A stretch of DNA of 64,000 bases from Gonatopus flavifemur (lineage: Eukaryota > Arthropoda > Insecta > Hymenoptera > Dryinidae): assembly GCA_018340375.1 (NCBI GenBank), contig JAFFJZ010000001.1:79042001-79106000 (forward strand), written 5' to 3'. This document shows, piece after piece, positions 24,591-39,500 of this stretch; positions within the stretch are counted from its first letter, which is position 1, and each line of letters begins with the position of its first letter. The notes below the pieces were generated by a model. That model was not told the DNA's origin. It worked only from the letters and a program-made list of their open reading frames with translations, and searched no databases. The translations under genes and the position numbers were made by a program.

Positions 24591-27500
24591 CTGCAACGAA
24601 TGTTAATCATTGTTTAGTAAAAGCATTAATATTTACCATGCACTTTCTGATTCAATTAAATCTAGATCCTGACCGATCATCGTTTTCAGTCGTACAGCGC
24701 ACATGATATAATCGTCGAACGATATCATGCCTTCCTTGCTTCCGTAACGATGAACTAAGATGTTCAAAATATGATTGTTAAGACGATAACCTGCACTGTT
24801 TAGAGCTTGTCTTAATTCGAATGCGCTCAAGTATCCAGAACCATCTCTATCGTATAATTTGAAGACCGCCTGTAAATTGAATTTTTATTATGAAATATAT
24901 CTTATAGGTCTTTTTTCTCCATGTGGAAAAAAAACTCGATCGCAACTCACCCTCCATTTTCTGATATCATTCCACAATGTTTTGAATTCTTCAAAGCCAA
25001 GTTTTCCAGAATGATCTACGTCTAACATAGCAACCATACTGCGACAAATATCTTTACTGAATCCTTCGTTATGTGTTTCTGAAAATAGAAGTACTCGATC
25101 AATTGTATTGATACACTTGATGTAAAATTTATGAACTATTAGGAACACAATTAGAATCAATTTGATGAGATAAAGGGTATGATGTGTACAAGTGTGATGG
25201 AATGCATTGATGCGCATGACTATGGACGCTGAAAAGCATTGATGCTATCAATGAAACATATTACTTTCAATACAGGATTCTGTACATGGAAGAATATTTT
25301 ATATGTTCAGTACAGAGAAAACAGATTACACTCATTTACTTCGTGTGTCAAATTTTTATGTACAATCCTAATTAATTTTCGATTCAACTAATGACGGAAA
25401 GCGATGGGTTAAGGCTTCACAGTCTGTTATATTCGAAATATCAAGCATGCACAATGGTTTCTGATTTGATTTCATTTTCTATTATATGTATTAAGTTGAT
25501 ATTTATCTCTTGTTCGATCGACACATTTATCGTTATGAATATCCCTTTTTTAGGCGATGTTCTTCCAACCGCAAGAGCAGATTGGATTTGAATGAATTAA
25601 GTAATAATGCCTTACCTACGGAGGATGACTTATTGAATTGTTCATTATTACAAAGAAGACCGCACAGTAGAGAGATGAGTGTGTCGATAAATGAACCATC
25701 TTCTTGCGCCAATTCGGGGGAATGCGCTTCACTACGAGTCCGTGAAGATGGTAACTCTACTCGTAACATACAGCTACATGTTAGCTTGAAGTTTAACGTA
25801 CATTCATTTGGGCCCTGCTATCATGAATAACGGACCATTTTTGATATTTTGTTTTAATTTATAAACATTCTTTCATTTCTTCATATTGATGCTATTCAAT
25901 GTTTGAATTTTAATTCAACTTCTATTTCACATCTCTAACGTTTTTTCCCAGGAAGATGACCCTATTGAACGAACACGAACGAAGATCAATCCGGGTTTCA
26001 ACTAAACTTTCTAATCAACGTTGAATATTCTAAATTTTATCATACAGCACATGTGGCAAAGGAACCTGCCTGGCATATTCAAAATTATTTCCTCGTGGGA
26101 AGAATGTGGGAGGAAGATTACAATGACTACGAGTTTGCCATTCGCGTGATTTTTATGTTCTAGGCATATTATTTTCGCTACATGTGCTGTATGAGGCATG
26201 TGACGTTAATGTGAAGGTTAGAATACATTACATTACATTTATTATGATGAGTATTTCTTGTTGAAAATGCCAAATAGATAAGGACGAACAATTTTCTATG
26301 GGATTCCAGTCGATTTTTGTCCCATTCTTGACATAACCGAACAAAATTTTCAACGGAATTCAACAGGTTCTGTAGGATTCTGATGATACATCAACCTTCG
26401 CCCTGATGAAGAACAAACCAGACAATAACAGATGAGACGGATTAAATGCAAAGCACAGTTTTTTATGGATCCGTTTGGCGGCTTCAACAAGACTCGAAAG
26501 AAGAGGCATACACATGTAATCATCTAATGTTCATATCTATTTCAAACCGCTATTTCTAATCGTTGACCCAAATGTATATACGGAAACACTCATTATATAC
26601 GTAGTATAGTATTATTAAGAATTGTATTTGAAACTGTAAATTATTTTCAATTCAATCGTTCAAGCGTAACAGAAACTCATGCAGCGTGGGGTTATTAATT
26701 TCACAATGCAATTAAAAATATTATATCATAAGTTTAGAAAATGTTGTTTCATTATACATTGAAGGGAAACAAAAAAAACAGAATATACATATAACAAACT
26801 ATCTAAACCAGACAATATAACGACATGTTTAACATATAGATAAAAAGCATACTTGTGTGGAAAAATTTCTATAATTCATATATTATTGTATATAAACTTT
26901 ATTCAATCATATATGATCTTGAAAATTTTCCCACTTGGGTATTCAACTCTACGCGAGCATCGTGTTCTTTGAGTTTTGTTTAGTCTCATCCGATCAAAAC
27001 AAACAAAACTTCTATTTCACGATTTATAGACATGAAAATTATAACTAGCGTCTTAAAAGACTCACGATGTTCACGCAAGATTAGCATCTTCATCAATGAT
27101 ACTATGTTGAGAAAATGATAAAATCAGTGCTGTGATAAAATATGATGAAACTGTTGGTGTGTTTGACTACTGTGTACTTCATGTAATAAATATGATTTAA
27201 TGTTGAATCAAATATTAACCGCAGTTGCTATTAGATAAACATATTCTGATTATCTTTTTTTAGCACGTGTAAAGGAATGATCAAATTATCTCAAGTTATA
27301 GCAATAATTTTATTCCCATTAGATACACAAATGCGGTTAATACACGATAATAAATGTAAAATTTGTACCTTTTCGCATGGCATAATCTAAGATCTCTTTC
27401 AATTCCATCCAATCAACTTCCATATCATCGCCAGCGAGTTTCCTGAAGAACTCTCGTACTTTATCGGCATTGTGATCTTGTTCTGGCTCAGGACGAACCT

Positions 27501-30500
27501 TGAATAAATGAAGATTATCGGTGAAATGATATGACTTGAGAAATATACTTTCAACGTTTCAATCACACAAAACTGAAAATATTATACGCAAGTAATTAAA
27601 CCAAAGTATTATTCAAATAGATATAAATTCAACTTGATTAGACAAAACTCTTGTATAGGGGAGATCGGGGGTTGTTGCGAGACGGGATATATTGTTGAAG
27701 GGTTTATACAACTTTTGGTTTCCAATAAATGATGTTCAAGCTCTTCAGAATACTTTTTCAGCTATGGCCAAAGAGTTTCCGAAGATGCTTGAACGTCATT
27801 CGTTGGATAATACAGAAATTGTAGACCCTGTAACAACCTATCCCAGTCACAACCAGCCCTGGTCTTCTCTATAAGTGGTTAAGCAGAGTACATGTGGATT
27901 AACATTAACTCATGTGAACAGAATTTCACGAATTATTTTGTAAATTGTGATGAGAACTAAATGATATTGGTAATTACGTAAAAGAGTTAATCCCACAACC
28001 ACAATTTTGTTATCCGACAATGATAATAGTTGAAGTAATTTGCAATTCATGAGAAAAATACATTATTTCCATAAATAAAAATGAAAAAGCAGTTAGTAAT
28101 TCCTTCGAAACAATAATTAGCGAGCGTGTACTGGCGGTCTGTTTTTATTGAATAACATGTGAGGATATAAGCGATTGGCAATATGCGTACAATTATTACA
28201 CCTCAAGTATTAACAGAACATTGGACAAGATATCAACAATTGTACCCAATTGTTGTATACGCATTCACGATATGAAGAGACAACAGTAATTACTCATTAC
28301 AGATTTACTCACACTTACATGATCTCCGTCTTCTGTATTAATTCCTTTGGGGTTAATTACCTAAAAGCCAAGCAACATAAACGTGCAACTGATTCAATTA
28401 TGCGTTAGTATTTATGGACAGTTGAAACCCACGGTTAGAAACTATTCAATTCATCAACAAAATGTAGTATTATAAAAGTATTATTGTTCTATGAAAATAT
28501 GTATTGATAAATCTGATCAAAACTGATGTGAGTTATATCCCAATGATATAACGAGGGTGTCCAAATATCTGCTCCAAATACGTAATAGATTTTTATATCG
28601 TACAAAATATTTGAAAAGGATTTATATGAATTGTACAATGACAGTTCATCTTTCAAATACTATGAATAAATCTAACCGAAGTGTACAGCAAGATATTTGG
28701 AAGAATTCATATCTGTATATTGAATATCGAGTACTTATCTATCAAATGCATCAAGATTATTGAAAGATTACCAATTGTAAAAGCAAGGCATATTGCGATA
28801 TTAATAATGTAGTGCGAATTTATATGATCAAATGCAATTTCATTCACCTCCTCCTGTTAAAGCTTATATATTTCTTACCCTATCATCAATTTCACCAATT
28901 CCAACTTCCTCGTCGTTCTCTCTGTAAAAAATTTGTCAGCGTATTATTTTTTTGCAATCTTCACATTTTTGAATATCAAAAGCATTACTCACTCCATATT
29001 ATTTTTGTTTTCAGAGAAGATTCGAAGTAAGAATTCACCTTCTTCGTTTGGATCGAAAGTACTTGGCACTATACAATAAACACCTGGTGGTAATTTGAAT
29101 CGGCAAGTGACTTCACGTAAGTTAATAAACGCAGGCGAACGAGCAACGGATGCGTTGTATTTGAAGAAATTTATATCGAGTGGTTTAGGAAGTCTTTCAG
29201 GATAATCTAACTAAACATGGGATTGAGTGATAAAATCAAAATATAATAATCTCCTTTGTAAATTGTGAAATTTCTTACATGATATATCGCAAATCCAATA
29301 GTTAGACAATCGGCACCCATTCGTTTTTGAGCTCGTCTATTTTTCTGCATCAGAGCAACGATCACAGTACATTTATCATCACCTTCGTCAGGGTATTCTA
29401 ATGTAATTCGATACTGTGGGTTGTGCCAAAAAGTTTCTGTAATGTTATTGGAAGTAGAGTTAGCATTCCATTCTGATAAATATACAAATGATCAAAAGGA
29501 TATTGATTTACCTAAAAAATTGCGGCAACCGCCAGCGGTAACACCGCGCACCCATTCTCCTTCGAATACACTCATTTCCCATTTTTTCTTACCGGCGTTC
29601 AAGTCATCTTCCGTTAGGGAATCAGGATTTAAATTACAAATTTCAAGTTGAGTGAAATATCTTGTAAAATCTTGAAACGACATCCAAAATTCTCCATCTC
29701 TATCGAACGTCAGACCCAGCGCTTCTTTCTCGTGATCAGGAATAAATCTCCATTCTGGTGATCTATCAATCGAATGTAACTCATTAGTATTATCATCGAT
29801 TAAGCTTGTTTTGTTGAGCAATTTCAGCATATTTTATATACATGAATATATTGAACATTTCATGACTATTCATATTCAGTTTTACATTATTAATCTGAAG
29901 GTTGCTCTTACAAGAAAAATCACAATTCGAAACGTCATAATTTTATGCACAGTGATATTAAAAAACAAAAATTCAAATATTCGAGGTTCGTGAATTGCGG
30001 AGAAGAAGATTTATGAAAAATATTTTTCAAATTTCAATTGATAAGAATTTCAAAATATGTCATATTGGAGTTCAACCGTTTTGACCCACAGTAAAAAATC
30101 TTTTAAAATATATGTAATTTGAAAATTCGATATAGTTTATATGAAATTTCTATATAGTTTTATATAAATCATACATAATTCTGAGAAATTTTTTCCACGT
30201 GGGAAGGAACATTCGAATATTTTCACATTAAATTACTCACTGATCGCTCCACGGTCCATTCCATTCTGCCTCATTACCCCACGGATTGCGTAACCTTAAG
30301 AGAGGAATTTTGCCATACTGATTTGGCGTTTGAATTTCTACATGTCTGACTCTTGTGATACTGTAAGCATGCCCTCTGATCAATCCTTGAGGTGTTTCTG
30401 CTTCTAAAACGTTTGGATCCGGCTGAAATATGAAAAGAATGTTTCTGAACAGTTTGAATTTATATAAATTCAATAATGTAAAAAAAGTATCAACGTGATA

Positions 30501-33500
30501 TTTAACTCATTCCATGTTTGTAACAATAGTATCCAATATTTTAGATCAAAAAACTGTATCAGCACACAAATTATTAAAACATTTCGATGTATACTATCGC
30601 AAATTTTTGAATTCTTCCTTGACGGCAAATGAGATTGTTTACAAACTTTGAATGTTAAGAAAGAAATTGTGAATATGGACATTTGACTATCAAGTACACT
30701 GAAAATATACAATAGAATGTTCAAAGTTTTCAATCGGTGGCTGTTTTTTTACCATTCGTCAGTAAATATCGAACTTGAGGACATTATCCACGTCAGTGGT
30801 ATAATCCTTTTTCTCTTTACCATTAGGAACCATACATGATATCGAAATATTAGGTGTATGACTTTGCTTGTTGAAAATGCACCCAAATAGATAAGGACGA
30901 ACAATTTTCTAGGATTTCCAGTCGATTTTTGTCCCATTCTTGACATAACCGAACAAAATTTTCAACAACTTGGAATTCAACAGGTTCTGTGAGATTCTGA
31001 TGATACATCAACCTTCGCCCTGATGAAGAACAAACCCAGAACCCAATAACAGATGAGACGGATTAAATGCAAAGCACAGTTTTTATGGATCCGTTTGGCG
31101 AGCTTCAACAAGACTCCCGAAGAAGAGGCATACACATGTAATCATCTAATATTTCATATCTATTTCAATACCGCTATTTCTAATCGTTGACCCAGAATGT
31201 ATATGCGGAAACACTCATTATATACGTAGTATAGTATTATTAAGAATTGTATTTGAAACTGTATCATTATTTTCCAATTCCAATCGTTCAAGCTATGTAC
31301 ACAGAAACTCATGCATACATTGGGGTTATTAATTACTCACAATGCAATTAAAATATTATATCATAAGTTTTAAAGAAAATATTTGTTTCATTGTTATACA
31401 TTGAAGGGAAACAAAAAAACAGAATATACATATAACAAACTATCTAAACCAGACAATATAACTTTTGACATGTTTAACATATAGATAAAAAGCATACTTG
31501 TGTGGAGAAGAATTTCTATAAATTCATATATTATTGTATATAAAACTTTATTCAATCATATATGATCTTGAAAATTTTCCCACTTGAAGTATTCAACTCT
31601 ACGCGAAGCAGCATCATGTTCTTTGAGATTTATTTTAGTCTCATCCGATCCAAAACAAACAAAACTTCTATTTCACGATTTATAGACATGAAAATTATAA
31701 CCTAGCGTCTTAAAAGACTCTCACGATGTTCACGCAAGATTAGCTTTTGTCTTCATCCCAATGATACTATGTTGAGAAAATGAAATAAAATCAATTGCTG
31801 TGATAAAATATGAGTGAAACTGTTGGTGTGTTTGACTACTGTGTACTTCATGTAATAAATATGATTTAATGTTGAATGGAAATATTAACCACAGTTGCTA
31901 TTAGATAAACATATTCTGATTATCTTTTTTTTTAGCACAATGTAAAGGGAATGATCAGAATTATCTCAAGTTATAGCAATAATTTTTATTCCCATTAGAT
32001 ACTTTTACAAATGCGGTTAATACACGAGTAAATAAATGTAAAATTGTGTAACACTTTTCCGCATGGCATAATCTAAGATCTCTTTCAATTCCATCCAATC
32101 AACTTCCATATCATCGCCAGCGAGTTTCCTGAAGAACTCTCGTACTTTATCGGCATTGTGATCTTGTTCTGGCTCAGGACAGGCAACCTTGAATAAATGA
32201 AGATTATCGGTGAGAATGATATGACTTGAGAAAAAATATAAACTTTCAGCATTTCAATCACACAAAACTGAAAATATTATACACCAAGTAATTAAACCAA
32301 AGTAATTGACTTCAAATAGATATAAATTCAACTTGATTAGATGAAACTCTTGTATGGCGGAGGAGATCCGGGGTTGTTGCGAGATGGGATATATTGTTGA
32401 GAAGGAGTTTGCCACAACTTTTGGTTTCCAATAAATGATGTTCAAGAAGCTCTTCAGAGATACTTTTTCAGCTATGGCCAAAGAGTTTCCGAAGATAAAC
32501 TTGAACGTCATTCGTTGGATAATACCAGAAATTGCTAGACCCTGTAACAACAACTATCCCAGTCACAACACAGCTGAATCTTCTCTATAAGTGGTTAAGC
32601 CAGAGTACATGTGGATTAACATTAACTCATGTGAACAGAGCCCCTTCACGAATTATTTTGTAAATTGTGATGAGAACTATAAAATGATATTGTGTAATTA
32701 CGTAAAAGAGTTAATCCCACAACCACAATTTTGTTATCCGACAATACAGATAATAGTTGAAGTAATTTTGCAATTCATGCAGAAAAAATACATTATTTCG
32801 CATAAATAAAAATGAAAAAGCAGTTAGTAAATTCCTTCGAAACAATAATTAGCGAGCGTGTACTGGCGGTCTGTTTTATTGAATAACATGTGAGGATATA
32901 AGCGATTGGCTTAATATGCGTACAATTATTACACCTCAGAAGTAATTAACAGAGACTTGATTGGACAAGATATCAACAATTGTACCCAATTGTTGTATAC
33001 GCATTCACGATAATGAAGGGGAGACAACAGTAATTACTCATTTACAGATTTACTCAACTTACATGATCTCAAATCTTTGCTGTATTAGTTACCAGCTTTG
33101 GGTTAATTGCACCTAAAAGCCAAACAACATAAGACGATACAACTTCAGATTCAATTATGCGTTAGTATTTGTTATGGACAGTTGAAACCACTGATTAGAA
33201 ACTATTCAATTCATCAACAAAATGTAGTATTATAAAAGTATTATTTGTTCTATGAAAATATGTATTGAATAAATCTGATCAAAACTGAGTGTGAGTTATA
33301 TCCCAATGATTATAACGAGGGTGTCAAAATATCTGCTCCAAATACACATGTGATTATTTTTATATCCATACAAAATATTTGAAAAGGATTTTATATGCAG
33401 ATTGTACAATGACAGTTCATCTTTCAAAATGCCTATGAATGGCGATCTAACCAGAAGTGTACAGCAAGATATTTGGAAAATTCATATCTGTATATTGAAT

Positions 33501-36500
33501 ATCAGTACTTATCTATCAGAATGCATCAAGATTATTGAAAAGATTGCCAATTGTAAAAGCAAGGAAGGCAACCATGTTAACGTCATTAATGTAATAGCCA
33601 GATTGCACGGAATTTATATGCAGTCCAAATGCGAATTTCATTTCCCACTCCACTCCTGAGCAAAGCCCTTATATATTTCTTTACCCTATCATCAATTTCG
33701 CCAGTTGTCAAACTTTACATCGTCGTTCTCTCCTAGTGGAAATTTGTCAGCGTATTGTTTTTGCACTGTCTTCATTTTGAATATCAGCATTACTCACTCC
33801 ATATTATTTTGTTTTCCAGAGAAGATTCAAGTAAAAATTCACCTTCTTCGTTGTAGATCAGAAAGTGTATAGCACTATACAATCATTTACCTGAGTGGAT
33901 TAATTTGAATCGGCAGGTGACTTCGCATCAGTAAGTTAATAAACGCAGGCGAACAGAGCAACAGTGCATTGTACTATGAAAGAAATTTATATCGAGTAAG
34001 TTTAGGAGGTCTTTCAGAAATAAATCCCTAACAACTGCGACATGGGATTGGTGATAAAAGTCAGATATAATAATCTCCTATTTGTAAATTGTGAAATTTC
34101 TTATATGATATATCGCAAATCAATAGTTAGACAATCGGCTGCATTCGTTTTTAGAGCTCGTCTATTTTTCTGCATCAGAGCAACGATCACGAGTACATTT
34201 ATCATCACGAACTTCGTCAGGGTATTCTAATGCCGATTCGATACCTTTAACTGGAGTTGTGCAAAAGTTTTCTATATGTAATGTTATTGGAAGTAGAGTT
34301 AGCATTCCATTCCTGATAAATATACAAATGATCAAAGGATATTGATTTACCTAAAAATTGCGGCAACCATTGCGGTAACACCCTTGCACCCATTCTCACC
34401 TTCAGAATACACTCCATTTCCCATTTTTTCTTACCCGACGTTCAAGTCATCTTCCGTTAGGAATCAGGATTTAAATTACTGGAAATTTCAAGTTGAGTGA
34501 AATAATAACTTGTGTCAAAATCTTGAAACGACATCCAAAATTCTCCATCTCTATCAGACGTCAGACCCAGCGCTTCTTTCTCGTGATCCAGGAATGAAAT
34601 CTCTCCATTCCTGGTGATCTATCAATCGAATGTAACTCCATTAAGTGTTATCATCGATTAAACATTTCGATTGAGCAATTTCAGCATATTTTGTATACGC
34701 ATGGATCATATTAGACATTCGCGGACTATTTCATAACTCAGTTTACGTTATTAATCTCTGAAGGTTGCTCTTGCAGGAAAAAATCACACAATTCAAACGT
34801 CATATTTTATACAGTGATATTAAAAAACAAAATTCAAATATTCGAGGTTCGTGAATTGCGGGAGAAGATTTATGAAAAATGTTACTTCAATTTACCAGTT
34901 GATAAAATTTCAAATATATCATCATTGGAGTTCAACCGTTTTGACCCTAGTAAAAATCTTTTAAAATATATGCTTAATTTGAAAATTCGATGGTTATATA
35001 TGGAAATTTCTATATAGTTTACTATAAAATCATACATAATTCCGCAGGAAATTTTTTCCGCGTGGGAAGGAACATTCGAATTTTCACATTAAATTACTCA
35101 CTGATCGCTCGGTCCATTCCATTCTGCCTCCATTACCCACGAGTTGCGTAACCTTAGAAGGAATTTTTGCCATGCTGATTGGCGTTTGAATTTCACCATA
35201 TCGACTCTTGCATAGATACTGTAAGCATGCCTCTGATCAATCCTTGAGGTATTTCTGCTTCTAAAACGTTTGGATCCAGCTGAAACCTGAAAAGATGTTT
35301 CTGAACAGTTTGAATTTATATAAATTCAATAATAATAAAAAAGTATCAACGTGATATTTAACTCATTCCATGTTTGTAACAATGAAGTATCCAATATTTT
35401 AGATCAAAAAACTGTATAGCACACAAATTATTAAAACATTTTCGATGTATACTATCGCAAATTGCAATTCTTCATGACAGTAAGATGAGATTGTTACAAA
35501 CTTTGAATGTTAGAAGGTGTGAATGGACGTTTGACTATCAAATTACACTGAAAATATACAATAGAATGTTCAAAGTTTTCAATCGGTAGCTGTTTTTACC
35601 ATTCGTCAGTAAATATCGAACTTGAGACATTAATATCACGTCAGTGGTATAATCACCCTATATTTACCATTAGGAACCACATACATGATATCAGAAATAT
35701 TAGGTGTATTAACTTTGCTTCCGTTTTGCAATAGATGGCACCATGGCGTTGAAGTGATGAGTTGAAATAAATGGTCATAGATGTCATATAATAAACTTAG
35801 GTATTTGTAAACGCTGCGCCATCGAAATATTAGTCGATTGTATGCTGCATCATACGATTATTCTCGTTTAAACATGTCGGTTGAGCCAATTCCTCGTCAT
35901 TTTGCGGGAGGTTTCAATTTTCTGCTTTAATATGAAGGAAATCTGCGGTTGAGGCTCATCAGATGCTCTCAGATACGCCTATGGTGAGGCCGCTGGTAAA
36001 GAAAAGACGTGCCGGAAGTGGTTTCAGCAACCAAGAACAGTGGGTTTTAACGTCGAGAGACCGGCGTAGCGATTGGAAGAGAAAGAACGAAGATGCAGAA
36101 TTGGAAACGTGCCCGATCAGACTATTCGGAACACAGCAAAAAATTAGCAGGATCATTGGGAGGTAACGCAGTGCCATTCAAAGAAGCGCTACAAGAGAGT
36201 CGTAGAATGAATTTAGAAACAAATTGGGTGCCCTTTGAGGGTGAAGCCGGAGATGTTGAACGGCCGTTTGTGTGTTTGTGAACAGCTGCTCGCAAAGCTA
36301 CGCCGGAAGAGATTTCACCATCGCATTGTGACTAGGAGGAACGGAAAATGATTTCATTACGAATAATCCCAGCGCAGAAAATCGCACGAGATATCCGGCC
36401 ATGCTTCACGTCGACAGCCCGACCAGATATTCACGGTTTCAAGGATTTATGCTCGGTATTTGGTGGGGACCAAGCTCGGCGTAGTGTATTATGAGTTGTT

Positions 36501-39500
36501 AAAACAAAACTGAAACACTCACAGCCGATCGTTACGAAACGCAATTGATACGTTTGAGCCAACATTAAGAAGACAAACAACCGCAATACAACGAGAGACA
36601 TGATAAAGTGATTTTGGCATGACGATGCTCGACCCACATGGTGCGGCGTCGTCAGACATGCCAGAAGCTTTGAAATGGGAAGTCCTACTACACCCACCGT
36701 ATTCTCAGACATCCTCCCTCGGACTATCGCCCCCATTTCGATCGAGCATTTTGACCTGGCAATCAACGCCCGTCTTATGAGAAAGTAAAATTGGATCGAT
36801 TCGTGGATCGCTTCCAAAAGATGACCAGTTTTTTTTCAACGCAGGATTCGTATACGCGAAAAAATGGGGAGAAGTAGTGGCTGGCAGTGGACAATACTTT
36901 GAAACTTTTGAATCAAGAAATTAGTAATAAACAGTTTTACAATAAATCCTCAATTCCAAGAAAAAACGGCGGTAACTTAAACATGCCACCTAATACATAT
37001 TTTTCATTTACTCAACGCCGCAGTGTAGCTTGATGAAATATTGTAGAATAATCAACAAGCACTCACTTACACACTCCGATAGAACAACCCTAATAAGGAA
37101 TTTCTCTCGTAAGCTTTTAAGAGAACACTGAAAAGATTTGGAAGCGTTTCATTCATCTGAGTGCGTTCTGTGGCTCACCGGTGAAGAATCTTCGCAGCTT
37201 CACAAGTAGTACCCTTGCCAGAACTCATGAATCCATGAAGCTTTGCATAAGCTTTCTCATTAAAAGCACTCCAAAATTCATTATTTTCCGCTGATCGTAA
37301 GATACTGTATTCCACCGTGATACGTAAGGTGGCCAGTCATCCGATTGCCACGTCTACCACACCTCCATACTGCCAAATCTAAATACAAATACGATTTTAC
37401 GCAATGAAGATGTTCATACTCATTATTCGTAAAGAAGAAGATGTTTATAATTTGAAATATTCATAGAATCATTCCAATTTTATTGGACAAACAGAACTAT
37501 CAGATGAGAGAGATGAATCATTATCCTGTATCTTCACTGGAAGCTCTCCATAATGAGAAAGTGTTGATCACTGTTACTCAAGAAAAAAACAATAAAGGAT
37601 CTTTTTGGTAAATTTGAGATATTCTCAATTGTTTAGCCCTATTTTTAGTCACTACAATTGGCCCACTACAGCAGTCATAACTACTTAGAAATGTAATGGA
37701 GTCTCTTTGTTGAAGATGTGGGTTTTATTCCTCTCAAGTAAAAACAAGATAAGGAAAATTTTAGTACATAAATAGTCAAATGAAATGAGCTGGTATAACG
37801 TCTAAATGTCAGCCAAATACAAAAGTTGAAGGAAAGCTTGTGTGAAATTATTCAACTAGTTGAAACGAAAATTACATCAGGTTGGTTGATAGATACTCTA
37901 CCAAGATCATTTAGCCAGCATGTGATATTCTTGGGTTTCGTGACTTGTTCATCAAGTTTTTACTTGCAATATTTGTGAAGAAATTTCGAAAAATATTATT
38001 CATCATTTATTTCAAATTCTGATGCAGAAAATATAAAGGCATGATGAAGTGAATGATTTTAAATAGAATAATTATGGACAGGACAATTTGAAATACTGAT
38101 CATAATTTTCTCATAAAGTCGTCAGGTAATTCCAGAGAGATATGTATCTTTCGTTAATTAATATCAATAAACAGTCATTGTAGAGAACTAGCAGCCAGTG
38201 TGATGCCAATAAATGTATAAATACCATTATTAATCTCCAGTTCTAACCAAAAATTAGGTTTAGTCATTCTCAGAAACAATCAATGGCCATATTAACGATC
38301 AAATCCCAAATCTAATATTTGAAAAGGATTTATATGAATTGTACAATGACAGTTCATCTTTCAAATACTATGAATAAATCTAACGAAGTGTACAGCAAGA
38401 TATTTGGAAGAATTCATATCTGTATATTGAATATCAGTACTTATCTATCAAATGCATCAAGATTATTGAAAGATTACCAATTGTAAAAGCAAGGCATATT
38501 GCGATATTAATAATGTAGTGCGAATTTATATGATCAAATGCAATTTCATTCACCTCCTCCTGTTAAAGCTTATATATTTCTTACCCTATCATCAATTTCA
38601 CCAATTCCAACTTCCTCGTCGTTCTCTCTGTAAAAAATTTGTCAGCGTATTATTTTTTTGCAATCTTCACATTTTTGAATATCAAAGCATTACTCACTCC
38701 ATATTATTTTTGTTTTCAGAGAAGATTCGAAGTAAGAATTCACCTTCTTCGTTTGGATCGAAAGTACTTGGCACTATACAATAAACACCTGGTGGTAATT
38801 TGAATCGGCAAGTGACTTCACGTAAGTTAATAAACGCAGGCGAACGAGCAACGGATGCGTTGTATTTGAAGAAATTTATATCGAGTGGTTTAGGAAGTCT
38901 TTCAGGATAATCTAACTAAACATGGGATTGAGTGATAAAATCAAAATATAATAATCTCCTTTGTAAATTGTGAAATTTCTTACATGATATATCGCAAATC
39001 CAATAGTTAGACAATCGGCACCCATTCGTTTTTGAGCTCGTCTATTTTTCTGCATCAGAGCAACGATCACAGTACATTTATCATCACCTTCGTCAGGGTA
39101 TTCTAATGTAATTCGATACTGTGGGTTGTGCCAAAAAGTTTCTGTAATGTTATTGGAAGTAGAGTTAGCATTCCATTCTGATAAATATACAAATGATCAA
39201 AAGGATATTGATTTACCTAAAAAATTGCGGCAACCGCCAGCGGTAACACCGCGCACCCATTCTCCTTCGAATACACTCATTTCCCATTTTTTCTTACCGG
39301 CGTTCAAGTCATCTTCCGTTAGGGAATCAGGATTTAAATTACAAATTTCAAGTTGAGTGAAATATCTTGTAAAATCTTGAAACGACATCCAAAATTCTCC
39401 ATCTCTATCGAACGTCAGACCCAGCGCTTCTTTCTCGTGATCAGGAATAAATCTCCATTCTGGTGATCTATCAATCGAATGTAACTCATTAGTATTATCA

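Noticed and set aside
24633..24673. Calpain C-terminus ending in ESESAW and a stop at 24,633
   Set aside because: This is read-through past the GTCAGG donor at 24,673. The exon at 24,505-24,590 restores the conserved C-terminus ending in TLYS in phase.
30870..38308. A second, diverged calpain gene or tandem paralogue
   Set aside because: Frameshifts are as frequent in exons as in introns, the same mariner insertion is shared, and the block is collinear with both flanks; an uncorrected read explains it better.
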